In this document: one piece after another, positions 43,349 through 52,948 of the stretch
Layout: each line of letters begins with the position of its first letter
How positions within the stretch are numbered: the stretch's first letter is position 1
DNA from: Bacteroidales bacterium
Lineage (GTDB): Bacteria > Bacteroidota > Bacteroidia > Bacteroidales > UBA932
Assembly: GCA_017519865.1 (NCBI GenBank)
Contig: JAFWRQ010000017.1
Location: forward strand, 1-64,000
DNA: 64,000 nucleotides
Direction: 5' to 3'
Translations under genes and position numbers: made by a program
The notes under the pieces: generated by a model
The model's database searches: none
What the model was told of the DNA's origin: nothing
Seen by the model: the letters and a program-made list of their open reading frames with translations, nothing else

Positions 43349-46300
43349 TTAGAGCTCTCTCATGATCTCGGCGATGGCGGCGTCCAGTTGGGGATCCTTC
43401 CCCTCGAGGCGGTCCTTGAACGTATTCTTGACGTAGATGTCCGGCTTGACTCCGGTATTCTCCAGGTCCTTTCCGTCTATGACGTTGTAGCATCCCCAGG
43501 CGGGCATACGGACGGTGGAACCGTCGAGCAGCCTGACTGAAGAGGTGAAGATGATCCACCGGTAGGTCTCGGTGCCGACCAGCTTGGCTATGCCGAGCGT
43601 CTTGATACCGTTGGAAGTCACCTCGGCGTCCGAGAGGCTGTGCTCGTTCACCAGCACCACGATGGGCTTGCCTGCTGGAGCCACATTCGGATGAGTGGTT
43701 TTCGGGAAATCACGGTATGACCACTCGAAGTGACCCTGTCCGCGCAGGAAATCGATCACTTCCTTGTGGACGTTGCCGCCGTTATTGTAGCGGAGGTCGA
43801 GGATGAGGCCGTCCTTGTCGAAAGCCTCGGTGTGCATCTTGAGAAGGAAGGAATCCAGGTCCTCGGCACCCATGGCGCGCATGTGGATGTATGCGATCCT
43901 GTCGGAAGTCTTGCGTGAGACAATGTCAGCCCTCTCGTCCTCCCATTCCTTGTACGCGAGGGTCTTGAGGTTGGAGAACGAAGTGGTGTGGACCTTGACG
44001 TCGAATTCCTTGCCGCCCCTGCTGAAGCGGAGTTTCAATTCATCCTTCTCGACGGCTCCGGTGAAATACTTCTCACGGTTCGTGCCCTTGAATATCCTTA
44101 CGCCGTCAACAGCAACCAGCTCATCACCCTTCCTGACGTCTATCTCGAACTTGTCGGCAGGAGAGTCGGGAAGGATGCCTGCTACGGTGTAGGGTGAAGC
44201 GTTGTCGAAAAGGATGCCGGTGCCGTATGTGCGGATACGGGTCTCGTACCTCTCCTCGGAGCCGGTGGAGGTGAATCCCATGTGCGAGGAGTTGAGTTCG
44301 CCGAGAAGGTCGGCGAGAAGCGTGCGGAGATTGGCCCTGGTGCGTACGTAGGGCAGCAGGGAGGCATAATAGTCTCTCACGGCGGGCCAGTCGGCGCCGT
44401 GGAAGTTCACGTCATAGTAGTTCTGCTCCAAAGCGCCCCAGGCCTCGTAGAACATCTGCGTGAACTCGTCGTCCAGCACCACTTCCACGTCTTTCTTGAC
44501 CTCTGTCTTGGAGGCGGTACCGGCACCCGGGTCCACCTTGTAGATGGCTCCGGAACCAAGGCAGTACAGGGCGTCCTTGCAGCTGAAGAACGTGCCTCCG
44601 GTCAGGTCCTTGATCTGCTTCGGCTTCGCTTCAGGGTCAGATATCTCGAGGCTGTAGGTGCCGGGAGTGCCCGAGCCCATCGAACGGTACAGGAGGTAGT
44701 CCTTGCCCTTTGAGGAATAGACATAAGGGCTGCTCTGACTGCCTTCGCGCTCCACGCGGGACAGCCTGTAGTGGATGTCCTTGAAGTCTATCACGACGGT
44801 CGAGTCCTTCTTCGGCTCATCCTTCTTGTCCTTGAACAGGGCGTCTGCCGCGTCGGACTTGAATGGAGTGTCATACTTGCGCAGCGGGAGTTTGTAGAGC
44901 GTAGGCCTTGCACCCCTGGGGAACGAGGAGGAAGTAGGGTTGGCGAGCATGAACATATACTTTCCGTCGGGTGAGAAAACTGGGCTCTCTTCCACGGATG
45001 CGGAGTTGGTGAAGTTCCTTAGCGTGCCGTCCTTGAGGTTGTAGAGGAAGATGTCCGACTCGAACATGTGCATGGCGTCGAAGGCCAGCCAGTTGCCGTC
45101 GAACGAGAATGACAGCGTGTATCCCTGGTAGGCCCAGAACTCTGCCTCGGCAAGTTTCTTCACGGCACCGGTGGCGGTGTCGAGCATCATGACCGCGCGG
45201 CTGCCGTCGGTGAATGCGATCTTCTCGCCCTTGTGGTCTTTCACGATATTCTTGGTGTCGTTCTGCGAGAGGAATACCGGAGATTCCCCGGCACTTCCGT
45301 CGGCTGCGATGCTGTAGAGGTTGGTCCAGCCTTTGTCGGTTCTGGTGTAATACAGGGTCTTGCTGTCGTTGCCCCAGAGTACCTCGGCCACCCTCTCGTC
45401 GGAAGGTGTAGGGAGCTTCTGAAGGAACTTGCACTTGGTGTCCGAGATGTACAGCCTGCCGCGGATGACCAGCGCGAACTTCTTCCCGTCGGGGGAAACG
45501 TCCGCAGCGGTGGGATTCTGGCCGGTGAACGACCTGCGCACTTCGACATTGCCCGACGCTACCTGTATCTGCGGCACTGATACCTTGCCTGAGGCGGGGT
45601 CGAGGACATAGATTTCATAATCCTTGAGGAAAACTATCGCGGATCCGCCGAATGCGATGGACGGATACTGCACCGACTTGTCGAAGGAGGTGAGTTGCTG
45701 CGGCTTGCCGCCCTTGACATACTTGACGATATTGGACTCCTTGTTGAGCTCGTCGCTGACGTAGTAGATGTTGCCGTCCTTGTCGACCATCGGCCATTGG
45801 TCCTTGCCGATGTAGTCGGTGAGTTCGGTGTAGGTCTTGCTGCGCGGGTTCCAGCTCTTGATGTTCGGGTTGTGGTCTCCAACATAGCGCTTGCGCGTCG
45901 GGAAACTTATGCTCTCCATGGACTCGTTGAAGAGGAACTCCCCGGTCCTGGGGTTCTCGACCAGATTGACGATGGTATTGAAGTAGCCGTCGAACATCAG
46001 TTGCGGCGTTCCGCCCGCAGCGGCCACCTTGAAAGTGGTCTTGCGTGCGCTTGCCCGCGTGGTCTCGAAGTAGATGAAATCCGACTTCGGCGACCACGAC
46101 ACAGGGACGTCCGGAGTTTCGTGGAAGGTCAGCTGAATGGCCTGTCCTCCGGCCACGGGCACGATGTAGACGTCGTTGTTGCCCTGTATGTCGGAGCTGA
46201 ATGCCAGCCACTTACCATCCGGAGAAGCGATAGGGGAGTCCTGCACCCCGGGCATGGTGATGACGGCGGTAGCCTGCCCTCCGGTGACGGGGACGGAATA

Positions 46301-46441
46301 AATGTCTCCGTCATAACTGAAATAGATCTGTTTCCCGTCCGGGGAAAGTGAAGGGTGCGACGCGAAGCGGATGTTGTCCGCGAATGACACTGTGGCTGCG
46401 GCCATCAGCGCGGCGGCCGCCAGGAGAAGTCTTCTGATCAT
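43349..46441 (-). CDS. Tricorn-like S41 protease
   Basis: The protein has 1030 residues with a signal peptide. The N-terminal two thirds hold PD40/WD40-type beta-propeller repeats (LSPDGKQIYFSYDGD, ASPDGKWLAFSSD and others). A C1 domain follows, then PDZ (VRKGDELVAVDG) and a C-terminal S41 catalytic domain with the serine region VLVNEHSLSDAEV. Tricorn-like proteases degrade peptides processively; this one would act in the periplasm. A full-consensus promoter precedes it. Confidence 0.93.
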   Translation of the reverse strand: MIRRLLLAAAALMAAATVSFADNIRFASHPSLSPDGKQIYFSYDGDIYSVPVTGGQATAVITMPGVQDSPIASPDGKWLAFSSDIQGNNDVYIVPVAGGQAIQLTFHETPDVPVSWSPKSDFIYFETTRASARKTTFKVAAAGGTPQLMFDGYFNTIVNLVENPRTGEFLFNESMESISFPTRKRYVGDHNPNIKSWNPRSKTYTELTDYIGKDQWPMVDKDGNIYYVSDELNKESNIVKYVKGGKPQQLTSFDKSVQYPSIAFGGSAIVFLKDYEIYVLDPASGKVSVPQIQVASGNVEVRRSFTGQNPTAADVSPDGKKFALVIRGRLYISDTKCKFLQKLPTPSDERVAEVLWGNDSKTLYYTRTDKGWTNLYSIAADGSAGESPVFLSQNDTKNIVKDHKGEKIAFTDGSRAVMMLDTATGAVKKLAEAEFWAYQGYTLSFSFDGNWLAFDAMHMFESDIFLYNLKDGTLRNFTNSASVEESPVFSPDGKYMFMLANPTSSSFPRGARPTLYKLPLRKYDTPFKSDAADALFKDKKDEPKKDSTVVIDFKDIHYRLSRVEREGSQSSPYVYSSKGKDYLLYRSMGSGTPGTYSLEISDPEAKPKQIKDLTGGTFFSCKDALYCLGSGAIYKVDPGAGTASKTEVKKDVEVVLDDEFTQMFYEAWGALEQNYYDVNFHGADWPAVRDYYASLLPYVRTRANLRTLLADLLGELNSSHMGFTSTGSEERYETRIRTYGTGILFDNASPYTVAGILPDSPADKFEIDVRKGDELVAVDGVRIFKGTNREKYFTGAVEKDELKLRFSRGGKEFDVKVHTTSFSNLKTLAYKEWEDERADIVSRKTSDRIAYIHMRAMGAEDLDSFLLKMHTEAFDKDGLILDLRYNNGGNVHKEVIDFLRGQGHFEWSYRDFPKTTHPNVAPAGKPIVVLVNEHSLSDAEVTSNGIKTLGIAKLVGTETYRWIIFTSSVRLLDGSTVRMPAWGCYNVIDGKDLENTGVKPDIYVKNTFKDRLEGKDPQLDAAIAEIMREL

Positions 46442-46512
46442 ATTAAGTCAATTAGTCTATTGCGTGATTGGCTCTGCCGTTCGGCGAATGCGCCTTCGGG
46501 GAATCGTTCTTC

Positions 46513-46544
46513 CAAATATAAGGCTTCTTGCTGACAATCCCAAA
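46513..46544 (-). promoter_or_regulatory. Consensus promoter of the S41 protease
   Basis: TTTG (46541-46544) and TATATTTG (46513-46520) on the minus strand are separated by exactly 20 bases, giving a leader of about 65 bases to the ATG at 46441. Confidence 0.75.
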
Positions 46545-46554
46545 CTCTCCCCGG

Positions 46555-46718
46555 CATCCCCGCCCTCTTCCGCATCCCCGCCCTCTTCCGCATCCCCGCA
46601 GTCTTCCGCATCCCCGCCCTTTTTCGCATCCCCGCAGTCTTCCGCATCCCCGCCCTCGCTGTCCCTTAGTCCCCCCCCTCGTTCTCACCCTCGCCTTCAC
46701 CCTCGTTTTCACCCTGCC
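46555..46718. repeat. Six tandem 18-bp repeats plus three 12-bp repeats
   Basis: Copies of CATCCCCGCCCTCTTCCG start at 46555, 46573, 46591, 46609, 46627 and 46645, followed by three copies of a 12-bp unit TTCACCCTCGTT (46683-46718). The frames open across them lie upstream of the promoter at 46513, so they are not counted as genes. Confidence 0.8.
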
Positions 46719-47003
46719 AATGTCGGCTTCTTTCCCGCGACGGCGGTGTACAGTAACATCCCAGCATTTCCTCGACGCCCATATTATCGCGGTCTTTTCT
46801 GCGTCGCGGTCGTAATATGGCCTGTTTCCGTGTTATTCCGACTGCGACGCCCAAATCCAGCCCGATATTTCTGCGTCGCGGGTATTCGCCGCCTGGCTTA
46901 TTCCTGCCGTTCTTGACACTTCCTTCGTCACACCCTCGTCACACCCTCGTCGGTGTTCGCCAGCTTCCCCCTTCGTCGGTAGCGGAAGTGGAGGGGCGTG
47001 AAA
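46719..47003. other. Gene-free stretch
   Basis: No supported gene, RNA or regulatory site was seen between the two repeat groups. Confidence 0.5.
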
Positions 47004-47174
47004 AAGCACAGGGAGGGTGTTTTTGTGCTTATAATGGAGTTGCGAGGACGTACTAAGCACAGAAAGCGGGCATTTGTGCTTGGAATGTGACGAGATAAGC
47101 ACAGAAAAAGGGTATTTGTGCTTAAATGGAGGTTTGAAGGACGAAATAAGCACAAAACAAACGGATCTGTGCTT
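47004..47174. repeat. Four palindromic units AAGCACA-N13-TGTGCTT
   Basis: Units at 47004-47030, 47055-47081, 47097-47123 and 47148-47174 are all 27 bases with 7-bp inverted ends. The spacers are 24, 15 and 24 bases and resemble one another, so this is not a CRISPR array. Confidence 0.8.
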
Positions 47175-47183
47175 TTGAAGTAA

Positions 47184-47266
47184 GAGCCGGTGCTCCGGGA
47201 TCTGAGTCGGTGTTTTCTGGAACTGAGTCGGTGTTTTCGGGAACTGAGTCAGCGCTTCCGGGACAC
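47184..47266. repeat. Four tandem 20-21 bp repeats
   Basis: Copies of GAGTCGGTGTTTTCGGGAACT begin at 47184, 47204, 47225 and 47246, with the outer copies degenerate. The GGTGTTTTC core also occurs in the 41-42 bp repeats near 15.9 kb. From 47267 to 47470 nothing further is recognised. Confidence 0.7.
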
Positions 47267-47470
47267 GGAATGGAAACCAGCCTCCATAGGTTCATTCTGT
47301 GGCAGGAGGAGGTCGTTTTTGGGGCTTTTCCTTGCCACGAAATGGATGTGGCGGGATCGATATTCATTCTGTGTCCCGGAACAAAGGTCTGACGTACCGG
47401 ATCGATCCATATTCGGTAAGCATTGCGGCCTCGCGGCATCAACGGTTTGGTATGGGGGGCGGGAAACAGA

Positions 47471-48535
47471 TTATTGGAGGAGGGAGAGAGCGTCTGGTAG
47501 GGAGAGGGCGTCCTCGACGGGGATGCCGCCGTTGCGGGTGCGTCGGAGGCTGCTGAGGAAGGCGCCGCTGCCGAGGGCTTCGCCCAGGTCGCGTGCCAGG
47601 GCACGTACGTACGTGCCCTTCGAGCAGTCTACGCGCACCATCGCCGTCGGCAGGTCGTACCCTGAAATATCTGCTAAGTGAATCCGCCCATTACGGTCAG
47701 CCCTGTCCCCCGAAACAGGGAAGGGTCCTGATGCCGACACAGAGTCCGAAACAGGGAAGGGCCCTGACGTCAATACAGAGTCCGAAACATGGGAGGGCCC
47801 TGAAGTTGACACAGAGTCCGAAGTGGGAGTGAGCCCTGAATCTGAAGTAGAGTCCGGAGAAGGAGCTGGTCCCGAAGTTTGAGCTGGTACCTTAGGATCT
47901 GCCGGTGCCGGGGACGAGAATGAGGATGCGGGAGCACCGGAAGAGGTCGGAATGAATCTCTCAAGTTCAAGAGAGTAGATATTGATCCTTTGTCTGGAGA
48001 GGAGTTCCGTGGCGGCGTGGTCGAAGGAAGCGCCGGAACGTTGCGCCTCCTTGTATGCCTTGCGGGCCATCTCGTATGCGCGGACGCCGTCACACGATTT
48101 GGCGGAGAAAAGCGGGGCGACCTGGTCCTGCTCCCCGACGAAGCCGGGCAGCACGGACCGTAGCGCCGCTTCGCTCACACCATCCAGCGGAAACTCACGG
48201 TCGATCTCTTTCTCCAGGTCGTACGAAGGCGTTGTAGCCCCGAAGGTCACTCCGGCGAGATACTGCTTGGGCGAAGCCTGCAGTTCTTCGGCCAGTTTCG
48301 TGGCCTTGCCAATGCAGACCAGCAACACGCCGGTAGCGAGCGGGTCCAGCGTTCCCGCGTGTCCGACTTTGAGGTTCTTCTTGTGGAAATGCCTGATGGC
48401 CTGATACTTGACCTTGCGGATGACGTCCGCCGAGGTCCATCGGTACGGCTTGTCGACCGGAAGGATGATTCCCTCCGGGTAATCGTCGATATTGTCCGTC
48501 AGGGTCATACCCCGCCGGGCCACCAGCGCTGCCAT
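47471..48535 (-). CDS. truB: tRNA pseudouridine-55 synthase with internal repeat insertion
   Basis: The 354-residue protein shows TruB motifs: LKVGHAGTLDPLATGVLLV with the catalytic aspartate, GVTFGATTPSYDLEKE, GxQxQxVAPLFSAKSCDG and VDCSKGTYVRALARDLGEAL. It makes pseudouridine 55 in the T loop of tRNAs. Between IYSLELERF and DLPTAMVRV about 80 residues rich in Ser, Pro, Gly and Asp are inserted, built from 12-residue units; homologues have a short loop here. A second in-frame ATG lies at 48508. The gene starts 4 bases after rpiB. Confidence 0.92.
   Translation of the reverse strand: MAALVARRGMTLTDNIDDYPEGIILPVDKPYRWTSADVIRKVKYQAIRHFHKKNLKVGHAGTLDPLATGVLLVCIGKATKLAEELQASPKQYLAGVTFGATTPSYDLEKEIDREFPLDGVSEAALRSVLPGFVGEQDQVAPLFSAKSCDGVRAYEMARKAYKEAQRSGASFDHAATELLSRQRINIYSLELERFIPTSSGAPASSFSSPAPADPKVPAQTSGPAPSPDSTSDSGLTPTSDSVSTSGPSHVSDSVLTSGPFPVSDSVSASGPFPVSGDRADRNGRIHLADISGYDLPTAMVRVDCSKGTYVRALARDLGEALGSGAFLSSLRRTRNGGIPVEDALSLPDALSLLQ
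47710..47889 (-). repeat. 36-bp tandem repeats inside truB
   Basis: Five units starting CCGAAAC or a variant at 47710, 47746, 47782, 47818 and 47854 (plus-strand numbering) have an exact 36-base period and encode 12-residue units such as SGPFPVSDSVSA. The copies decay toward the upstream end. Confidence 0.85.
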
Positions 48536-48539
48536 GGCC

Positions 48540-48968
48540 TTAGACCGGGATCTTGTCGATCCTGCGTTTGTGGCGGCCTCCGGCGAACTCCGAAGTGAGC
48601 CAGGCGCGGACGATGCTCACCGCCATGCGGTAGCTGATGAAGCGTGCCGGCATGACCAGGACATTCGCGTCGTTATGCTCCTTGACCAGTTTGCCCACTG
48701 CGGTGTTCCAGGCCAGTCCGGCACGGATGCCGCGGTGATGGTTCAGCGTCATCGCCATCCCGTTGCCGGTGCCGCAAAGGGCGATGCCCCTGTCAACCTC
48801 GCCGTTCTCCACGGCCGAGGCCAGCGGGTGGGCAACGTCGGCGTAGTCCATGCTCTCGGTGCTGTCAGTACCGAAGTTCACCACTTCGTACCCTTTTCCA
48901 AGCAGGTACGAAATGAGCCGGGCCTTGTACTCGACCCCGGCGTGGTCGTTGCATATTCCTATTCTCAT
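48540..48968 (-). CDS. rpiB: Ribose-5-phosphate isomerase B
   Basis: The 142-residue protein has GICNDHAGVEYK, FGTDSTESMDYAD and the active-site motif CGTGNGMAMTLN. It interconverts ribose and ribulose 5-phosphates and so could receive the products of both pentose pathways in this window. It lies 4 bases after the serine hydrolase gene. Confidence 0.95.
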   Translation of the reverse strand: MRIGICNDHAGVEYKARLISYLLGKGYEVVNFGTDSTESMDYADVAHPLASAVENGEVDRGIALCGTGNGMAMTLNHHRGIRAGLAWNTAVGKLVKEHNDANVLVMPARFISYRMAVSIVRAWLTSEFAGGRHKRRIDKIPV

Positions 48969-48972
48969 AAGC

Positions 48973-50040
48973 CTAGATCTTGTCGTAAATGTCTTTCATT
49001 ACATAGCGCAGCACTGCCTGGGCGTTGCCGCAGAGGGAGTTGACCGCGATGACGACGTTCTTCTCCGGGGCTATCACGGCCCACTGGCCCCAAGCCCCGT
49101 CGATACGGTACGTACCGTTGTCACAACGCCACATCTGGTACCCGTACCCTGCTACCCAGTCCTCCTGCACGAACCTGCCGGAAGCCGGTTCCGGCTGCAT
49201 TATCTGGACCGACATCGCTTCGTCGATCCATTTCTCCGAAACGATCCGTTTGCCGTCCCATTCTCCCTTGTTCAGGAAAAGCTGTCCCATCTTGGCCAGG
49301 TCCTCGGTACGAAGGAATAGCCCCCAGCCTCCCATGCTGTAGCCCTCGGCCGACTCCTTCCAGTAGAAGTCCTTGATGCCCATGGGCCTGAACAGCTTTT
49401 CTTCCAGATAATCCACCAGTTTCTTTCCGGTGACCTTCGTGATGATTACGGAAAGCAGATAGGTGTTCATGCTGTTATATGAGAACATCTCGCCGGGGTA
49501 GAAGCTGAAACTGTCGTGAAGCATGAACGAAGTCGGATCCTTAAGTGCGAGGGCTTCGGTCTCGCCCAGCATGTCGTGCCTGAAGCCGGAAGACATCGTC
49601 AGAAGATTCCATACGGTCATCGCCTTCAGGCTGTCGGACGGCTCGGCCGGCAGTTCGGATGCGTCGAAGAACTTGACCACCGGGTCGTCGACCGAGAGCA
49701 AGCCCTCGTCGGCCGCAATGCCGATGGCCGTGGCGGTAAAGGTCTTGCTGCCGGACCACAGGGCGTGCTTCATGTCGGCCCGGTGGGCTGGGTCATACTT
49801 CTCGTAAATGACTTTGCCGTCCTTGAGGACCACCACGCCGTGGACCTCGTTGGTGCTGCCGACGAGGTTTGCGTCGAGGAAAAGCTGGTCGAATCCGGTG
49901 ACGTCGATGCCTTCCGCTTCCGTCCGCTGCAGATGTGTCCCTTTCGGGGAGCCTGAAGCCACCATTACGACGGAAGCCATGACCCGTGCGAAAATTACTA
50001 GGAGCACGAGAGCAGCCGCGGCAAAAAAGACTCTTTTCAT
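48973..50040 (-). CDS. Beta-lactamase-like serine hydrolase
   Basis: This 355-residue protein has an N-terminal signal/anchor and a class C beta-lactamase/DD-peptidase fold. It shows SGSK (SxxK) in HALWSGSKTFTA, YNSMN (YxN) and a C-terminal DGAWGQW near the KTG position. Members include esterases and peptidases, so a resistance role is not implied. It lies between gltX and rpiB in the same run of genes. Confidence 0.85.
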   Translation of the reverse strand: MKRVFFAAAALVLLVIFARVMASVVMVASGSPKGTHLQRTEAEGIDVTGFDQLFLDANLVGSTNEVHGVVVLKDGKVIYEKYDPAHRADMKHALWSGSKTFTATAIGIAADEGLLSVDDPVVKFFDASELPAEPSDSLKAMTVWNLLTMSSGFRHDMLGETEALALKDPTSFMLHDSFSFYPGEMFSYNSMNTYLLSVIITKVTGKKLVDYLEEKLFRPMGIKDFYWKESAEGYSMGGWGLFLRTEDLAKMGQLFLNKGEWDGKRIVSEKWIDEAMSVQIMQPEPASGRFVQEDWVAGYGYQMWRCDNGTYRIDGAWGQWAVIAPEKNVVIAVNSLCGNAQAVLRYVMKDIYDKI

Positions 50041-50042
50041 AA

Positions 50043-51650
50043 TTACCCGAGTTGAGCGACTGCGTTCTCCATCCTGGAGCGGAACTCGTCCTTTCCGATG
50101 AAGGAGAGGATGTCCGCGATGCCGAGGCCGCTGGACGCTCCGGAGAGCGCCAGGCGGAGGCAGTTCATCACCTTGCCCATCGGCCATTCATTGCCGCGGA
50201 TGAAGCCTTCAAGCTCTTCACCGACCGCTTCGGCCGTCCAGGGGCCTTCGTATCCGTACATGTGCTCCGCGGCTTTCAGTGCCAGTGTGTAGTTCTCTTC
50301 TTTCCAGAACTTTGCGGCGTCCTTCTCGACATATTCCTTGGGAGCGGCGAAAAGGTATGGGGCGATGGTCCAGAAATCGGCGACGAACGTAGCGCGCTCC
50401 TTGATCAGCGCCACTACGCCCTTTACGTAGTTCTTCGATACGGAGTGTGCGGCGAAGTCGTGGCTCACGGGGCATTTGTAGCAGCCCGTGACCTCTATGC
50501 CGTTTGCCTCGAGGATGGGGACGAACAGGTCGGTGAGTTCCTCGTCGGATTTCATCCTGAGGTACTCCTTGTTGAACCACTTCGCCTTGTCGGGATTGAA
50601 CTTTGCACCGGCTTTCTGCACCTTCTCCATCGAGAAGGCCTGTATCAGTTCTTCAAGCGAGAAGAGCTCGCGGTCGTCGCCGGGATTCCATCCGAGCATC
50701 GCCAGCATATTGACGAAAGCCTCAGGGAAATATCCGTCCTCGCGGTAGCCGTGCGAAGCCTCGCCTTCGGCGTTGACCCATCGCAGCGGGAAAACGGGGA
50801 ACCCCATCTTGTCGCCGTCGCGCTTGCTGAGCTTGCCGTTGCCGACAGGCTTCAGCAGCAGCGACAGATGCGCGAAGCGCGGCCTCGTCTCCTCCCAGCC
50901 GAAAGCCTTGTAGAGCATATAGTGAAGGGGCAGGGAAGGCAGCCACTCCTCACCGCGGATGACCTCGGTGATCTCCATCAGGTGGTCGTCCACGATGTTT
51001 GCGAGATGGTAGGTGGGCAGTTCATCGGCGCGTTTCCACAGGACCTTGTCGTCCAGGGTGTCGGTATTGACTTCGATGTGGCCGCGGATCATGTCGTCCA
51101 TGGCCACCACGGTGTTCTCCGGCATCTTGAAGCGGATGGTCCAGTTGACGGTTTCCTCCAGCAGTTTAGAGGTCTCCTCTGCGCTCAGTGTAAGGGAGTT
51201 GCGCAGAGACATTCGGGACTTCTGGTTGTAAGTGAAAGTCTCGCCGCGGGCTTCGGCTGCGCTGCGCACCGCCTCCAGCTCCTCCGCCGAGTCGAAGGCG
51301 TAATAGGCGTAGCCGTTGGCCACCAACTGCTCGGCGTATGCGCGGTAGATGCCGCGCCTCTGGCTCTGGCGGTACGGAGCGTGCGGGTGCCGCTCCGAGG
51401 CGGTCTCGACCACCTTGCCGTCCTTGTCCACGCCCTCGTCCGGCACTATGCCGCACCATTTCAAGGCTTCGATGATGTATTCTTCGGCTCCCGGCACGAA
51501 GCGGTGGGAGTCGGTGTCCTCGATGCGGAGGATGAAATCTCCTCCGTGCTGCTTGGCATACAGATAGTTGTAGAGCGCGGTCCGGACTCCTCCCATATGC
51601 AGGGGACCGGTCGGGGACGGCGCGAATCTTACTCTCGTTCTCCTTTCCAT
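50043..51650 (-). CDS. gltX: Glutamyl-tRNA synthetase
   Basis: This 535-residue class I synthetase has FAPSPTGPLHMGG in place of the usual HIGG and the KLSKRDGD motif. It charges tRNA-Glu. The start is 5 bases after the ftsZ stop and it shares the dcw transcript direction. Confidence 0.96.
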   Translation of the reverse strand: MERRTRVRFAPSPTGPLHMGGVRTALYNYLYAKQHGGDFILRIEDTDSHRFVPGAEEYIIEALKWCGIVPDEGVDKDGKVVETASERHPHAPYRQSQRRGIYRAYAEQLVANGYAYYAFDSAEELEAVRSAAEARGETFTYNQKSRMSLRNSLTLSAEETSKLLEETVNWTIRFKMPENTVVAMDDMIRGHIEVNTDTLDDKVLWKRADELPTYHLANIVDDHLMEITEVIRGEEWLPSLPLHYMLYKAFGWEETRPRFAHLSLLLKPVGNGKLSKRDGDKMGFPVFPLRWVNAEGEASHGYREDGYFPEAFVNMLAMLGWNPGDDRELFSLEELIQAFSMEKVQKAGAKFNPDKAKWFNKEYLRMKSDEELTDLFVPILEANGIEVTGCYKCPVSHDFAAHSVSKNYVKGVVALIKERATFVADFWTIAPYLFAAPKEYVEKDAAKFWKEENYTLALKAAEHMYGYEGPWTAEAVGEELEGFIRGNEWPMGKVMNCLRLALSGASSGLGIADILSFIGKDEFRSRMENAVAQLG

Positions 51651-51655
51651 GTCTG

Positions 51656-52933
51656 CTACTCGTTATGTGAACTTCTCCTTATTGCAGGGATATTCTCCAG
51701 GGTACTAAGGTCCTCCCCGTTCTCCATCAGGAGGACGGGCTTGTTCTGCTCGTCGAACACCGGGTGGCTGCTCTGGGTATTGAAGCCTATCGTTTGGATG
51801 ACGCCGCCTTCGGTGGCGGGAAGGCTGCGGCCCTCCTCGCTGTCCATGACACGTTTCTTGTCGAAGACGTAGTCGTTGTCGAGGATGATGAGGTTGCCGA
51901 GGTCCACGTTGGTGATCTTGTTGAGCTTGTTGTACTCGAAACCTGTGGCGACAACGGTCACGCGGATGGTGTCGTCGGCATCCGGATCGTCGTTCCAGAT
52001 GATGCCGCGCTTGAACATGGTGAACTTTCCGAGGGCATCGCGGATCTTGTTGGTCAGGACGTTGAGGTCGTCCATCTCGATGCCGTTCTCGTTGTTGGCT
52101 ACGGTGATGTTCAGGAGGACCTTCTGGGCGGTGTTGACCTCGAAGTCGTTGAGCAGCGGCGAGTTGATGGCCGCCTCGATGGCGTCGTCGATACGGTTCT
52201 GGCCCTTTCCGACGCCGCAGCCCATCAACGCCAGGCCGCTGTCCTTCATCACGGTCTTCACATCCTCGAAGTCGACGTTGACATAGCCCTTCTTCTTGAT
52301 GATTTCCACGACGCTCATCACTGCTGTGGCGAGCACCTCGTCAGCCTTCGGGAAGGCCTCCTGGATGAGGAGCTTGCCGAACTGTTCGTGGAGTTTCTCA
52401 TTGTTGATGATGAGGAGGCTGTCGACGTTCTTCTTGAGTTCGTTGATGCCGTCGATGGCGCGTCCGAGGGCCTCGGGACCCTCGTTCTCGAACGGGAGGG
52501 TCACGACGGCCACGGTCAGGATTCCCCGCTCGCGGGACATCTTCGCGATCACCGGAGCGGCTCCGGTACCTGTGCCGCCTCCCATGCCCGCGGTGATGAA
52601 GAGCATGTCTATGGGCGCTCCGAACACCACGGCAGCGATCTGGTCCTGCGCATCGAGCGCGGCGTTGCGGCCGGCGGTCGCATTGGTGCCGGCGCCGAGG
52701 CCGCGCCCCATCTGTATCTTGGTGGGGACGTCGCATCCGTCGAGCGCCTGCGAGTCGGTGTTGCAGACGATGAAGTTGCAGCCCTGCACCTGCTGCTTGA
52801 ACATATAGTTGACGGCGTTGCAGCCGCCTCCGCCCACTCCGATGACGGAGATCTTGGACTCCTTGGCGGGTTCCCAGCTCGCGGGCTGGATGTCGATGCC
52901 GTCGAATTCGATGCCTTTGTATATCTCGTTCAT
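51656..52933 (-). CDS. ftsZ: Cell division protein FtsZ
   Basis: The 425-residue tubulin homologue has the GTP motif AGMGGGTGTGAAPV, the T7 loop region NVDFEDVKTVMKDSG and a C-terminal tail ending in NIPAIRRSSHNE, the site that binds FtsA. It forms the division ring. It follows ftsA by 15 bases. Confidence 0.98.
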   Translation of the reverse strand: MNEIYKGIEFDGIDIQPASWEPAKESKISVIGVGGGGCNAVNYMFKQQVQGCNFIVCNTDSQALDGCDVPTKIQMGRGLGAGTNATAGRNAALDAQDQIAAVVFGAPIDMLFITAGMGGGTGTGAAPVIAKMSRERGILTVAVVTLPFENEGPEALGRAIDGINELKKNVDSLLIINNEKLHEQFGKLLIQEAFPKADEVLATAVMSVVEIIKKKGYVNVDFEDVKTVMKDSGLALMGCGVGKGQNRIDDAIEAAINSPLLNDFEVNTAQKVLLNITVANNENGIEMDDLNVLTNKIRDALGKFTMFKRGIIWNDDPDADDTIRVTVVATGFEYNKLNKITNVDLGNLIILDNDYVFDKKRVMDSEEGRSLPATEGGVIQTIGFNTQSSHPVFDEQNKPVLLMENGEDLSTLENIPAIRRSSHNE

Positions 52934-52948
52934 AATGCTGTCCTCCCT

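Noticed and set aside
46438..46647. 69-residue frame with AGMRKR repeats overlapping the S41 start as ATGA
   Set aside because: A full-consensus promoter (46513-46544) lies inside the frame, and the frame is open only through an 18-bp repeat.
47004..47174. CRISPR-like array of AAGCACA units
   Set aside because: The repeats are degenerate, and the spacers are short and similar to each other.
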